Source of the DNA: Oxalobacteraceae bacterium
Lineage (GTDB): Bacteria > Pseudomonadota > Gammaproteobacteria > Burkholderiales > Burkholderiaceae_D
Assembly: GCA_021299035.1 (NCBI GenBank)
Contig: JAJTGD010000014.1
Span: 1 to 64,000 of the forward strand
DNA: 64,000 nt
Reading direction: 5' to 3'
In this document: positions 29,939 to 42,103 of the stretch, one piece after another
How the letters are laid out: each line of letters begins with the position of its first letter
Position numbering within the stretch: the first letter of the stretch is position 1
Program-made: the position numbers and the translations under genes
The notes under the pieces: generated by a model
What the model saw: the letters and a program-made list of their open reading frames with translations, nothing else
Database searches by the model: none
What the model was told of the DNA's origin: nothing

Positions 29939-30643
29939 ATGGCGAGGCTGCCCCGGTTGGTGGTTGCAAATCACCTGCATTACCTGATTGCGCAGGCGCA
30001 CCACCAGCAAGTCTTATTCGTCGATGAGACGGACTATCAGCGTTTTCTGAGTGCCTTGGCCGATGCAGCGCGCCAATATCGCGTCGCCTTGCATGCCTAT
30101 GTGTTGCTGCCGGATCGGGTTCATGTACTTGCCACGCCCAGCGACACGCTAGGCCTGAGCAAGATGATGCAAGCCGTTGGCCGAATCTACGTCCCTTACT
30201 TCAACGCGCGTCATCAGCGCACTGGTAGCTTGTGGGGTGGCCGCTTTCGCGCCACCGTGCTGGATGCTGTCAGTTATTTCAATGACTGTGCGCATCTGAT
30301 CGAGTATTTGCCGGTGCAGAGCGGCGTCAGCCAGGATATGGCTGCCTATCCCTGGTCGAGTTATCCGCATCACGCGGGTCTGCAACGCCAGCCTTGGCTG
30401 ACCGACCATCCGGTGTACTGGGCGATGGGCAATACACCCTTCGACCGAGAGGCGGCCTACCAGCGCCGCTGTACCCAGCCGCCGACCCCCGAATTAACCG
30501 CAGCCATCGAGGCCGCCACGCACAAGGGCTGGGCGCTCGGACCGGAAGCCTTTCAAGCCAGCCTTTCGAAGCTCACCCAGCGCCGGTTGCAGCCGGCCCG
30601 GCGCGGTCGGCCACGGCGCCCGGCGCAAAATGAGCTGCCATAG
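29939..30643 (+). CDS. REP-associated tyrosine transposase (RAYT/Y1-like) homologue, catalytic motifs altered
   Basis: This 234-residue protein belongs to the IS200-like Y1 transposase superfamily, RAYT branch, chromosomal single-copy proteins that handle REP palindromes. Family features include LHAYVLLPDRVHVL, YFNARHQRTGSLWGGRF and AYPWSSY. A basic C-terminal tail is present. Two key sites differ from the family pattern as I know it. The HUH metal motif (usually NHVH) reads DRVH at residues 59-62. The RYIE segment, thought to carry the nucleophilic tyrosine, reads HLIE at 119-122. The frame is intact, so it may be a domesticated or inactive binder. No terminal inverted repeats flank it; palindromes lie immediately downstream. 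Confidence 0.85.
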   Translation: MARLPRLVVANHLHYLIAQAHHQQVLFVDETDYQRFLSALADAARQYRVALHAYVLLPDRVHVLATPSDTLGLSKMMQAVGRIYVPYFNARHQRTGSLWGGRFRATVLDAVSYFNDCAHLIEYLPVQSGVSQDMAAYPWSSYPHHAGLQRQPWLTDHPVYWAMGNTPFDREAAYQRRCTQPPTPELTAAIEAATHKGWALGPEAFQASLSKLTQRRLQPARRGRPRRPAQNELP

Positions 30644-30721
30644 GGACAATAGGGAGCGATCTGTCCCTAATTAAACCCAAGGCCTCCCGGCGCCTAGCTT
30701 AATTAGGATTTGACCCTAATT
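30641..30721. repeat. nested palindromes (REP-like) after the RAYT homologue
   Basis: Three overlapping inverted repeats lie between the transposase stop and gltB. TAGGGACA (30641-30648) pairs with TGTCCCTA (30662-30669). CCTAATTAA (30666-30674) pairs with TTAATTAGG (30699-30707), with an inner AGGC/GCCT stem (30680-30683/30692-30695). AATTAGG (30701-30707) also pairs with CCTAATT (30715-30721). All arms are perfect. The 8-bp palindrome starts in the transposase TAG stop. Alternative, mutually exclusive hairpins are possible. Confidence 0.7.
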
Positions 30722-30728
30722 TTTTCGG

Positions 30729-30757
30729 TTGAACCCTGTATTGCATTGCACTATCCT
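30729..30757 (+). promoter_or_regulatory. candidate promoter of gltBD
   Basis: TTGAAC (30729-30734) and TATCCT (30752-30757) are separated by 17 bp, each matching the sigma-70 hexamers at four positions. Transcription would begin near 30764, leaving a 27-base leader before the native gltB ATG at 30791, which has GGAG (30780-30783) 7 bp upstream. Confidence 0.45.
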
Positions 30758-30790
30758 CTCCGACCCCACGCATTTTTTCGGAGTGCCGCC

Positions 30791-30907
30791 ATGCAAGCGC
30801 AAGGCCTTTACGACCCACAAAATGAGCACGATGCCTGCGGCGTCGGCTTTATCGCGCACATCAAAGGCCAAAAGAGCCATTCGATTATCGAACAAGGCCT
30901 CTTCTGA
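30791..30907 (+). pseudogene. gltB: gltB 5' fragment (N-terminal 38 residues, cut off by frameshift)
   Basis: This is the true beginning of glutamate synthase large subunit: [20 protein letters not shown], then [17 protein letters not shown]. It includes C16, the cysteine that becomes the N-terminal nucleophile of the glutaminase domain after propeptide cleavage. It has a good promoter and ribosome binding site. After EQGL the frame meets a TGA at 30905. The rest of the protein resumes in another frame immediately ([27 protein letters not shown]). Compared with family members from memory, about 24 residues containing LDHRGA and GDGAG are missing, a net loss of about 70 bp. Confidence 0.85.
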
Positions 30908-30939
30908 TTCAGATCCCGGACGCTTTTTACCGCGAAGAA

Positions 30940-35400
<4,461 letters not shown>

Positions 35401-35417
35401 GCATAGAGAAAAACATC

Positions 35418-36881
35418 ATGGGAAAAGTTACGGGTTTTCTGGAATACCAGCGCTTGCAAGAGGCGAGCGAAGCGCCGGGCACGCGGCTAAAGCACTACAA
35501 GGAATTTGTACTGCATTTGTCCGATGCGGATGCAAAAACGCAGGGCGCACGTTGCATGGATTGCGGTATTCCGTTTTGCAATACGGGCTGTCCGGTCAAT
35601 AACATCATCCCGGATTGGAATGACTTGGTATATCGCGGTAACTACCGCGAAGCCCTCGATGTCCTGCACTCCACCAATAATTTCCCGGAGTTCACCGGCC
35701 GTATTTGTCCTGCGCCTTGCGAGTCAGCGTGCACGCTCGGCATTAACGATGATCCTGTGGGTATCAAATCAATTGAGCACTTCATCATCGACAAAGGTTG
35801 GGAGAATGGTTGGGTAGTACCGCAGCCGCCGTCGGTGAAGACTGGCAAGAAGGTGGCAGTGGTTGGTGCTGGCCCGGCCGGCCTGGCTGCCGCGCAGCAG
35901 TTGGCGCGTGCGGGTCATGACGTGACCGTATTCGAAAAGAATGATCGCGTCGGTGGGCTACTACGCTACGGTATTCCTGACTTCAAGATGGAGAAGTCGC
36001 ACATTGACCGTCGTGTTGAACAGATGAAGGCGGAAGGTGTGCATTTCCGTACCAGTGTACTGATTGGTAAAGACCTCCCGCAGCACATCATGAGTCTGGC
36101 AAAAGAGACGATTTCGCCGGATCAGTTGCAGCAAGAATTTGATGCAGTGATCGTCTCTGGTGGTGCCGAGCAGCCGCGTGACTTGCCAGTGCCGGGCCGC
36201 GAGTTGGACGGAGTACATTTCGCGATGGATTTTCTGCCGCAACAAAACCGCGTGAATGCCGGCGATAGTCTCAAGCAGCAGATCAAAGCAAGCGGCAAGC
36301 ACGTGGTGGTGATTGGTGGTGGTGATACGGGCTCGGACTGTGTCGGCACTTCGAATCGTCACGGTGCTGCCTCGGTCACCCAGTTCGAATTGCTACCGAT
36401 GCCACCGGAGCAAGAAAATAAACCGATGGTCTGGCCGTATTGGCCAACCAAGCTGCGCACATCCTCGTCGCACGAAGAAGGATGCGAACGTGACTGGGCG
36501 GTAGCGACTAAGCGCCTCGAAGGTAAAAATGGCAAGGTCGAGAAGCTGATTGCCGCGCGAGTCGAGTGGAAAGACGGCAAGATGGTTGAAGTGCCAGATT
36601 CCGAATTCGAATTGAAAGCCGACTTGGTGCTGCTGGCGATGGGTTTTGTCTCGCCCGTCAGTCCGGTACTGGACGCCTTTGGTGTCGACAAGGATGCTCG
36701 CGGCAATGCCAAAGCAACGACGGATGGCGACGGCTGCTACCAGACGTCGGTGCCAAAAGTGTTCGCTGCGGGCGATATGCGTCGCGGGCAATCGCTGGTA
36801 GTGTGGGCGATTCGCGAAGGTCGGCAATGTGCGCGTGCCGTCGATGAATTCCTGATGGGCGAATCTGTATTGCCGCGTTAA
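35418..36881 (+). CDS. gltD: glutamate synthase (NADPH) small subunit
   Basis: GltD oxidises NADPH and feeds electrons through FAD and two 4Fe-4S clusters to GltB. The 487-residue protein has N-terminal cluster cysteines ([14 protein letters not shown] and [13 protein letters not shown]). The FAD dinucleotide fold is [20 protein letters not shown] and the NADPH fold [13 protein letters not shown] final FAD contact lies in [19 protein letters not shown]. It is complete, starts 17 bp after gltB and ends at a strong terminator. Confidence 0.96.
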   Translation: MGKVTGFLEYQRLQEASEAPGTRLKHYKEFVLHLSDADAKTQGARCMDCGIPFCNTGCPVNNIIPDWNDLVYRGNYREALDVLHSTNNFPEFTGRICPAPCESACTLGINDDPVGIKSIEHFIIDKGWENGWVVPQPPSVKTGKKVAVVGAGPAGLAAAQQLARAGHDVTVFEKNDRVGGLLRYGIPDFKMEKSHIDRRVEQMKAEGVHFRTSVLIGKDLPQHIMSLAKETISPDQLQQEFDAVIVSGGAEQPRDLPVPGRELDGVHFAMDFLPQQNRVNAGDSLKQQIKASGKHVVVIGGGDTGSDCVGTSNRHGAASVTQFELLPMPPEQENKPMVWPYWPTKLRTSSSHEEGCERDWAVATKRLEGKNGKVEKLIAARVEWKDGKMVEVPDSEFELKADLVLLAMGFVSPVSPVLDAFGVDKDARGNAKATTDGDGCYQTSVPKVFAAGDMRRGQSLVVWAIREGRQCARAVDEFLMGESVLPR

Positions 36882-36894
36882 TCTGCGCGTCAAG

Positions 36895-36950
36895 AAAAGG
36901 GCCGTTCAAAACCCACCGCACTGCAGTGTGTTTTGATCGGCCCTTTTTTA
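36895..36950. terminator. bidirectional terminator between gltD and capA-like gene
   Basis: AAAAGGGCCG (36895-36904) pairs with CGGCCCTTTT (36938-36947). A second stem CAAAAC/GTTTTG and an apical CACTGCAGTG lie inside, and six T residues close the structure. It ends gltBD transcription. The TAA stop of the convergent capA-like gene (36948-36950) lies in its T tract, and the A tract at the left end can serve that gene. Confidence 0.85.
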
Positions 36951-37895
36951 TTGTGGGTCACTCGTCGCAGTTTGCTCGACTCGACCGGATAGACGCGGCA
37001 CGCCTTTGGCGTCGATGTTGACTTCATTGATTCGCCAGCTCATATCGCCAGCTTGTTTCAAAGTCAGTTCCAGTAGCCAGCCGGTGCGCGTGTCGCGATC
37101 GCTGAAGCCATCGAAAACAAAATTACCCAGACTGTAAAAAATCGGCTTGCCCTGATAAACCTCGATGTCTTGGGTCACATGCGGGTGACCGCCGACCACC
37201 GCGTCAGCGCCACTGTCGATCATCAGGCGCGCCAGTTGGCGCTGCCGGGGTGAGGCGAGTTTCTGATATTCCCAGCCCCAGTGCGGGTAGACGATCAGAA
37301 AATCCACGCCTAGTGTCTGTTTGGTGTGCTGTATCGCTGCCACCACCATATCTTCATCGAGCCAGGCAATACCAGGCGCGTCTTCAAGTGCTTCAAAGCT
37401 ACGCGGAAAGAAGCCGTTATAGCCAAGCACGGCGATACGTTTGCCGTGAATCTCTCGGATATAGGCTTGGTGCGCGGTACGCAGGTTTCGGCCACCCCCA
37501 AAATAAGGGATCTGATGTTGCTCGAGCAGTTTCAGCATCTCGCTGAATGCACCTTTACCAAAATCGCCCGAGTGATTATTTGCCAGCGATACAGCGCTAA
37601 AATATTTTTTCAGCAAACGGAGTGATTGTTTCGGCGCACGGAAGGTATAAGGCTTGGGCTCAGGCTTGCCGCTGGAGGCAATGACGCATTCGAGATTGCC
37701 GATAGTGATATCGGCATCCCTCAGTGCACCCGCCACATGACGAAACGGATCTTTTCCGGAGCGGATCACTCGTCCCGGCCCATCCGCCAGCATGACATCA
37801 CCGACGAATACCAACCTGATGTCAGAACCTTGGGCAAGTGCCGGCCCCTGACTAGTCCAAACAATTATCAATACAAGACCGAGCAGCCTTAGCAT
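36948..37895 (-). CDS. CapA-family metallophosphatase-like protein (PGA_cap domain)
   Basis: This 315-residue protein belongs to the CapA/PGA_cap family, calcineurin-like folds first known from poly-gamma-glutamate capsule synthesis. A signal peptide (residues 1-22, ending ALAQG) sends it to the periplasm. Metal-site motifs are FVGDVMLADG, IGNLECVI, SLANNHSGDFG, IVYPHWGWEY and GGHPHVTQDIEVY, with YSLGNFVFD. No capB/capC/pgsA partners are nearby, so polyglutamate synthesis is not supported. It starts 3 bp after the stop of the small secreted-protein gene and is probably co-transcribed with it. Confidence 0.85.
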   Translation of the reverse strand: MLRLLGLVLIIVWTSQGPALAQGSDIRLVFVGDVMLADGPGRVIRSGKDPFRHVAGALRDADITIGNLECVIASSGKPEPKPYTFRAPKQSLRLLKKYFSAVSLANNHSGDFGKGAFSEMLKLLEQHQIPYFGGGRNLRTAHQAYIREIHGKRIAVLGYNGFFPRSFEALEDAPGIAWLDEDMVVAAIQHTKQTLGVDFLIVYPHWGWEYQKLASPRQRQLARLMIDSGADAVVGGHPHVTQDIEVYQGKPIFYSLGNFVFDGFSDRDTRTGWLLELTLKQAGDMSWRINEVNIDAKGVPRLSGRVEQTATSDPQ

Positions 37896-37898
37896 TCT

Positions 37899-38285
37899 CT
37901 ACTCACAGTGCATTCGGCATTGGTAAAAAACTTCTCGCTCCAGCTCGGATGCGTAGACTTTGTTCAAGCCGAAATCAAGACCTTCTTTGGGGCATGCGCT
38001 CGGTGGCAGAGGGTACTCCGATGCATGCAGCAATACAAACGATCGACCGCGCCGCTCGTAGAGAAAAGTTTTCAGCTTGCTTCGCTGCGGCAGCCACTGC
38101 GCTTGAAAACGGAAACGGTCTTCGAGTGTGACGGATTGAAAAGAGAATGCATCTGCAGCAGGTCGAACGATGATCCGCTCTGCTTTCCCGCCGTATTCGG
38201 CATCACAGGCAATATCGAGCGACGTTGCCAAGCCGGCATGACTGATGCCAAATACGAGCGTCAGCAGCTGAAGTGTCAATTTCAT
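37899..38285 (-). CDS. small secreted protein of unknown function, four cysteines
   Basis: I do not recognise this 128-residue protein. It has a clear signal peptide (MKLTLQLLTLVFGISHAGLA, cleavage about residue 20-22). The mature part has four cysteines (IACDAEYGG, PSACPKEG, and two in YQCRMHCE at the C-terminus), suggesting two disulfides. It is rich in aromatic and charged residues. It is followed 3 bp later by the capA-like gene and is divergent from the mla operon, so the pair looks like a two-gene unit placed between gltBD and mla. Confidence 0.7.
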   Translation of the reverse strand: MKLTLQLLTLVFGISHAGLATSLDIACDAEYGGKAERIIVRPAADAFSFQSVTLEDRFRFQAQWLPQRSKLKTFLYERRGRSFVLLHASEYPLPPSACPKEGLDFGLNKVYASELEREVFYQCRMHCE

Positions 38286-38351
38286 GCGGTGATCGTGGCC
38301 AGAGTTATGCGTTTATACCACCCCAAGTTAGCGCAGCCGCAGTCACGATCG

Positions 38352-38381
38352 CTGAGCTATTCCGGGCGCATGTTTTACAAT
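38352..38381 (+). promoter_or_regulatory. candidate promoter of the mla operon
   Basis: TACAAT (38376-38381, 5/6 match to the -10 consensus) lies 18 bp after CTGAGC (38352-38357, weak -35). The first codon used here for mlaF is about 30 bp downstream of the -10 box. Confidence 0.4.
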
Positions 38382-38410
38382 GGGCGTTTCCTTCTTCTCC
38401 GAGCACCCTC

Positions 38411-39151
38411 TTGTCTCACCTCGTCGATATCCGCGATTTGAACTTCGGCTACAACGAGCGGCCAATTCTTGCCGGGCTCACGATGCAATTTGAGCGTGGC
38501 AAGGTCATCGCCGTGATGGGTGGCAGCGTGACGGTGGATGGTCAGAACGTGGCTGCACTGGATCAGGCCAGCTTGTATCGATTGCGCCGCCGCATGGGTA
38601 TGCTGTTTCAGCATGGCGCCTTATTCACTGACCTCTCGGTCTTTGACAATGTGGCATTTCCTTTGCGTGAGCACACGGCTTTGCCAGCGTCGATGATCCG
38701 TGATCTAGTCCTGATGAAGTTGCACGCAGTCGGCTTATCAAATGCAGCCTCGCTCAAGCCGAGCGAGATTTCAGGGGGTATGGCGCGGCGGGTTGCGCTT
38801 GCGCGTGCAATTGCCCTGGATCCGCAATTGATCATGTACGACGAGCCGTTTGCAGGCCTTGATCCTATTTCCATGGGCGTTACAGCCAATCTGATCCGTA
38901 AGCTCAACGATGCCTTGGGATCGACCTCGATTTTGGTGTCGCATGATGTGAATGAGTCTTTCTTGATCGCCGACTATGTGTATTTTCTTTCGCAGGGCTG
39001 TATCGTCGCGCACGGCACCCCTCAAGAGATGCGCGCTTCATCCGATCCGTATGTGAAGCAGTTTGTACACGCCCAGGCGGATGGACCGGTACCATTTCAT
39101 TACCCGGGGCGGCCGATTGATGAACTGCTCGGTTTGGAGAAGGATGCATGA
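38411..39151 (+). CDS. mlaF: MlaF, phospholipid transport ATPase, lacking the Walker A segment
   Basis: MlaF is the ATPase of the MlaFEDB complex that moves phospholipids between outer and inner membranes. This frame has the Q-loop MLFQHGALF, the signature ISGGMARR, Walker [14 protein letters not shown] and the switch histidine VSHDV. The C-terminus PFHYPG is typical of MlaF. However, [11 protein letters not shown] runs straight into VTVDGQNV. The usual segment between them, about 21 residues with the P-loop GxxGxGKTT, is absent with the frame preserved (junction about 38519-38530). A protein like this should not bind ATP normally. The start is uncertain: TTG 38411 ([14 protein letters not shown]) fits homologues but has no clear ribosome binding site. 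Confidence 0.87.
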   Translation: MSHLVDIRDLNFGYNERPILAGLTMQFERGKVIAVMGGSVTVDGQNVAALDQASLYRLRRRMGMLFQHGALFTDLSVFDNVAFPLREHTALPASMIRDLVLMKLHAVGLSNAASLKPSEISGGMARRVALARAIALDPQLIMYDEPFAGLDPISMGVTANLIRKLNDALGSTSILVSHDVNESFLIADYVYFLSQGCIVAHGTPQEMRASSDPYVKQFVHAQADGPVPFHYPGRPIDELLGLEKDA

Positions 39152-39924
39152 TCGACTGGCTCGCCGATATTGGTAGTCAGGTGCGGGGCGGGTTGGCCAA
39201 TCTCGGCCTGCAGCTGCGGACGTTTGTTGCAATGCTGTTGGCGAGTGGTGGCTTGTTACGGCGCTTTCGACTCGTCACGGATCAGGTGCATTTCATCGGT
39301 AATTACTCGCTGGTGATCATCGCGGTATCGGGCTTGTTTGTCGGCTTTGTGCTTGGTCTGCAAGGCTATTACACGCTCAACAAATACGGCTCGGAACAGG
39401 CGCTTGGACTACTGGTCGCGTTGTCACTGGTGCGCGAGTTGGGACCCGTAGTAACAGCTTTACTGTTTGCGGGACGGGCGGGAACCTCGCTCACGGCAGA
39501 AATTGGCCTGATGAAGGCGACTGAGCAATTGGCCGCCATGGAGATGATGGCGGTTAATCCACTGACACGCGTTTTGGCGCCACGTTTTTGGGCGGGTGTG
39601 ATTGCGATGCCACTGCTGGCGGCGGTGTTCTCGGCGGTCGGTGTGCTGGGCGGCTATGTTGTGGGTGTCGTGCTTATTGGTGTTGATGAGGGCGCATTTT
39701 GGTCGCAGATGCAAGGCGGTGTCGAGTTATGGGCTGATATCGGCAATGGCGTGCTGAAGAGTGTGGTGTTTGGCGTGGCGGTAACATTTATCGCGCTGTA
39801 TCAGGGCTATGTAGCGGCGGCGACTCCGGAGGGCGTGGCGCGAGCGACCACGCGCACAGTTGTAATTGGATCATTGATGGTGCTGTGGCTGGATTTTCTG
39901 TTAACAGCACTGATGTTCTCTTGA
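39148..39924 (+). CDS. mlaE: MlaE, phospholipid transport permease
   Basis: MlaE is the inner-membrane permease of the Mla system. The 258-residue protein has about five to six helices and the conserved segments [39 protein letters not shown] and [14 protein letters not shown]. It is full length. Its ATG overlaps the mlaF stop by 4 bp (ATGA). Immediately downstream, mlaD lacks its 5' end. Confidence 0.95.
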   Translation: MIDWLADIGSQVRGGLANLGLQLRTFVAMLLASGGLLRRFRLVTDQVHFIGNYSLVIIAVSGLFVGFVLGLQGYYTLNKYGSEQALGLLVALSLVRELGPVVTALLFAGRAGTSLTAEIGLMKATEQLAAMEMMAVNPLTRVLAPRFWAGVIAMPLLAAVFSAVGVLGGYVVGVVLIGVDEGAFWSQMQGGVELWADIGNGVLKSVVFGVAVTFIALYQGYVAAATPEGVARATTRTVVIGSLMVLWLDFLLTALMFS

Positions 39925-39943
39925 AGAGGAAAACTACACGCTG

Positions 39944-40294
39944 GTGGCGCGTTTCGATAACATTGGCGGTCTGAAGCCACGTGCGCCAGTCAAAAGTGCC
40001 GGCGTGGTGGTGGGAAGGGTAGATTCAATCGGTTTTGATGACCGTACTTTTCAGGCGACCGTCACGATACGGATGCAGGCCGATGTGAAGTTCCCGCGCG
40101 ACAGTTCAGCGAAAATTCTGACCTCTGGGTTGCTAGGTGAGCAGTACATTGGTCTTGAGGCAGGCGCAGATGAAAAAAATTTCGGTGAGGGCGACCGCAT
40201 CAAGATCACGCAATCGGCGATTGTGCTTGAAAACTTGATAAGTCAATTTTTGTTCAGTAAAGCCGCCGAGGGTAGTAAGGAAACCGAAAAATGA
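39944..40294 (+). CDS. mlaD: MlaD, MCE-domain lipid transport protein, N-terminus missing
   Basis: MlaD forms a membrane-anchored hexameric ring of MCE domains that shuttles phospholipids between MlaC and MlaE. The visible frame holds the MCE domain from FDNIGGLKPRAPVKSAGVVVGRV through SGLLGEQYIGLEAG to the conserved C-terminal helix (ENLISQFLF). Homologues carry about 38-40 more residues at the N-terminus with a transmembrane anchor. Here NYTLVARF is preceded directly by the end of mlaE and a GAGGAAAA tract with no ATG. The first usable start is a GTG inside the domain. This looks like a deletion of roughly 100 bp. The stop overlaps the mlaA ATG. Confidence 0.85.
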   Translation: MARFDNIGGLKPRAPVKSAGVVVGRVDSIGFDDRTFQATVTIRMQADVKFPRDSSAKILTSGLLGEQYIGLEAGADEKNFGEGDRIKITQSAIVLENLISQFLFSKAAEGSKETEK

Positions 40295-40995
40295 AGACAA
40301 CCCGAGCCGCCCGCAGCCTGGGGATTTTGGTAATTCTCCTTTCGTTAGGCGGCTGCGCCACGCCGGTTAGTCAGCGTTCCGACCCGCGCGATCCTTATGA
40401 AAATTTCAATCGTAAGGTGTTTGCAGTCAACCAAGTATTTGACCAAGTGCTGGTAAAGCCGGTTTCAAGAGGCTACTCCAACTACGTCCCAGACTTTGTG
40501 CAGTCTGCTGTCGGTAATTTCTTCGGCAACATTGCTGATGTCTGGACCGCGCTGAACAATTTTTTCCAGATGAAGCCGCGCGATGCGTTTCAAGACACGG
40601 GTCGCGTGTTGGTCAATACCACTCTGGGCGTTGCTGGTTTGGTCGATGTGGCGAGCAAACTCGGTTTAGCCAAGCATGAGGAAGATTTCGGGCAGACACT
40701 TGGCGTCTGGGGCATCAAGCCCGGCCCCTATGTCATGCTGCCCGTGTTTGGCCCGAGCACCATGCGAGATACCTTTGCCAAGCCCTTGGATTTGTATGCG
40801 GATCCCTTGAATTTAGTGGATCCCTCGGTCACTGAAAACTCACTACGCGCACTGCGGCTGGTAGATGATCGGGCCCGCTTGCTGCCCGCAACCGATATGA
40901 TCGAGCGCGTGGCGCTCGACCCTTACCAGTTCGTGCGGGATGCCTATCTCCAGCGGCGCGAGTTGAAAGTACTAGACGGCGAATCCCCGCCTTGA
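40291..40995 (+). CDS. mlaA: MlaA (VacJ), outer-membrane lipoprotein of phospholipid retrieval
   Basis: MlaA removes misplaced phospholipids from the outer leaflet of the outer membrane and hands them to MlaC. The 234-residue protein has a lipoprotein signal with lipobox LGGC (C22). The family segments DPYENFNRKVFAVNQ, NFFGNIADVWTALNNF, GVAGLVDVA and EDFGQTLGVWGIKPGPY are all present. It is complete. The ATG overlaps the mlaD stop (ATGA). Confidence 0.95.
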   Translation: MKTTRAARSLGILVILLSLGGCATPVSQRSDPRDPYENFNRKVFAVNQVFDQVLVKPVSRGYSNYVPDFVQSAVGNFFGNIADVWTALNNFFQMKPRDAFQDTGRVLVNTTLGVAGLVDVASKLGLAKHEEDFGQTLGVWGIKPGPYVMLPVFGPSTMRDTFAKPLDLYADPLNLVDPSVTENSLRALRLVDDRARLLPATDMIERVALDPYQFVRDAYLQRRELKVLDGESPP

Positions 40996-41096
40996 TCTGA
41001 ACGCCCAATAAGGGCTGAGCCACCCATCGGATGATATGGCCGGGCTGAACAAAATTTGGTTATCATCAATAACCCTTTCTAACCGATCGCGACCAG

Positions 41097-41756
41097 ATGT
41101 CCAAATTTTCCATGACGACGCTTCTTAAGCGTCTTGTCGCCTACCCCGTTGCCGTCATCGCCTTGCAACTTGGTACTGCTTGGGCGCAAGAGGCCCCGGA
41201 TGCCTTGGTTAAGCGCGTGAGCGAGGAAATTCTGGCGATCGCGAAGACTGATAAACAGGTCCAAGCCGGTAATCAGGAGCGGATCATGGAAGTTGTGAGG
41301 GCCAAGATCCTGCCCCACATAAACTTCCAGCGCATGACCCAACTCACGGCGGGGCGCTACTGGCGGGAAGCGACGCCGGAACAGCAGCAGGCGCTGACGA
41401 ATGAGTTCAGGACGCTACTGGTATACACCTACGCCGGAGCCGTTGCCCAGATCCGCAATCAAACGCTCGAGTTCAAGCCGATGCGCGCTACCCCCGACGA
41501 TACCGAGGTTGAGGTTCGTACCGCAGTGATTCAATCGCGTGGCGAGCCGATTCAGCTCAACTATCGACTGGAGAAGGGCCCAAACGGTTGGAAGATTGTG
41601 GATGTCAACATTCTTGGCGCTTGGTTGGTTCAGACCTATCGCAATAGTTTTGCGGCGGAGATCCAGAAAGGCGGTATTGACGGGCTTATCAAGGCGCTCA
41701 ATGATCGTAACAAGCAACTATCTGCAGATCCTCCCAAGCCGGCCGCCAAGAGCTGA
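41097..41756 (+). CDS. mlaC: MlaC, periplasmic phospholipid-binding protein
   Basis: MlaC is the soluble periplasmic shuttle between the MlaA-porin complex and MlaFEDB. The 219-residue protein has a signal peptide ending about residue 31 (GTAWA) and the Ttg2D-like domain (ILPHINFQRMTQLTAGRYWR, then GAWLVQTYRNSFAAEI). A second in-frame ATG is at 41109 (MTTLL). The 100-bp gap after mlaA contains GGTTAT/ATAACC, a small inverted repeat. Confidence 0.94.
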   Translation: MSKFSMTTLLKRLVAYPVAVIALQLGTAWAQEAPDALVKRVSEEILAIAKTDKQVQAGNQERIMEVVRAKILPHINFQRMTQLTAGRYWREATPEQQQALTNEFRTLLVYTYAGAVAQIRNQTLEFKPMRATPDDTEVEVRTAVIQSRGEPIQLNYRLEKGPNGWKIVDVNILGAWLVQTYRNSFAAEIQKGGIDGLIKALNDRNKQLSADPPKPAAKS

Positions 41757-41757
41757 T

Positions 41758-42015
41758 ATGCCTTTTGCACCCACCACCTTGACCATGCACGAGGCAGAAA
41801 CGGTTCTGGCGCAAGGACTACAAGCGATTGCGACCGGGGATACCGAGATTGATCTTGGCGCATTACAGCATTTCGATTCGGCGGCAGTGGCCACCCTGCT
41901 GGCGTGGCAGCGCGCGGCTGCCAAGTTGGGTAAAACGCTTCATGTCACCCAGCACCCCCCCGGTCTGGATAGCTTGGCCAAGCTTTACGGCGTCGATCAG
42001 TTACTGCCGCGCTAA
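41758..42015 (+). CDS. mlaB: MlaB, STAS-domain subunit of the Mla complex
   Basis: MlaB is a small cytoplasmic STAS protein that binds MlaF and stabilises the transporter. The 85-residue product has the STAS pattern with DLGALQHFDSAAVATLLAW and LDSLAKLYGVDQLLP. The frame continues upstream through mlaC, but ATG 41758, one base after the mlaC stop, gives the right length. It closes the mlaFEDACB operon. Confidence 0.9.
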   Translation: MPFAPTTLTMHEAETVLAQGLQAIATGDTEIDLGALQHFDSAAVATLLAWQRAAAKLGKTLHVTQHPPGLDSLAKLYGVDQLLPR

Positions 42016-42046
42016 TTTGCCGCCGAGTTTCCGGCGATAAATCCCC

Positions 42047-42052
42047 TATAAT
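42047..42052 (+). promoter_or_regulatory. -10 element upstream of the ABC-2 exporter genes
   Basis: A perfect TATAAT lies 52 bp before the ABC ATPase ATG and 32 bp after the mlaB stop. The -35 region 17 bp upstream has no good match. Confidence 0.4.
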
Positions 42053-42103
42053 CAACGACTTTGCGCCTTTCGGCGCGGTAGCGCATTGCCCTTCCTCGCC
42101 AAC

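Noticed and set aside
36948-37895. Poly-gamma-glutamate capsule locus
   Set aside because: Only a CapA-like protein is present; capB, capC or other synthesis genes are absent from the neighbourhood.
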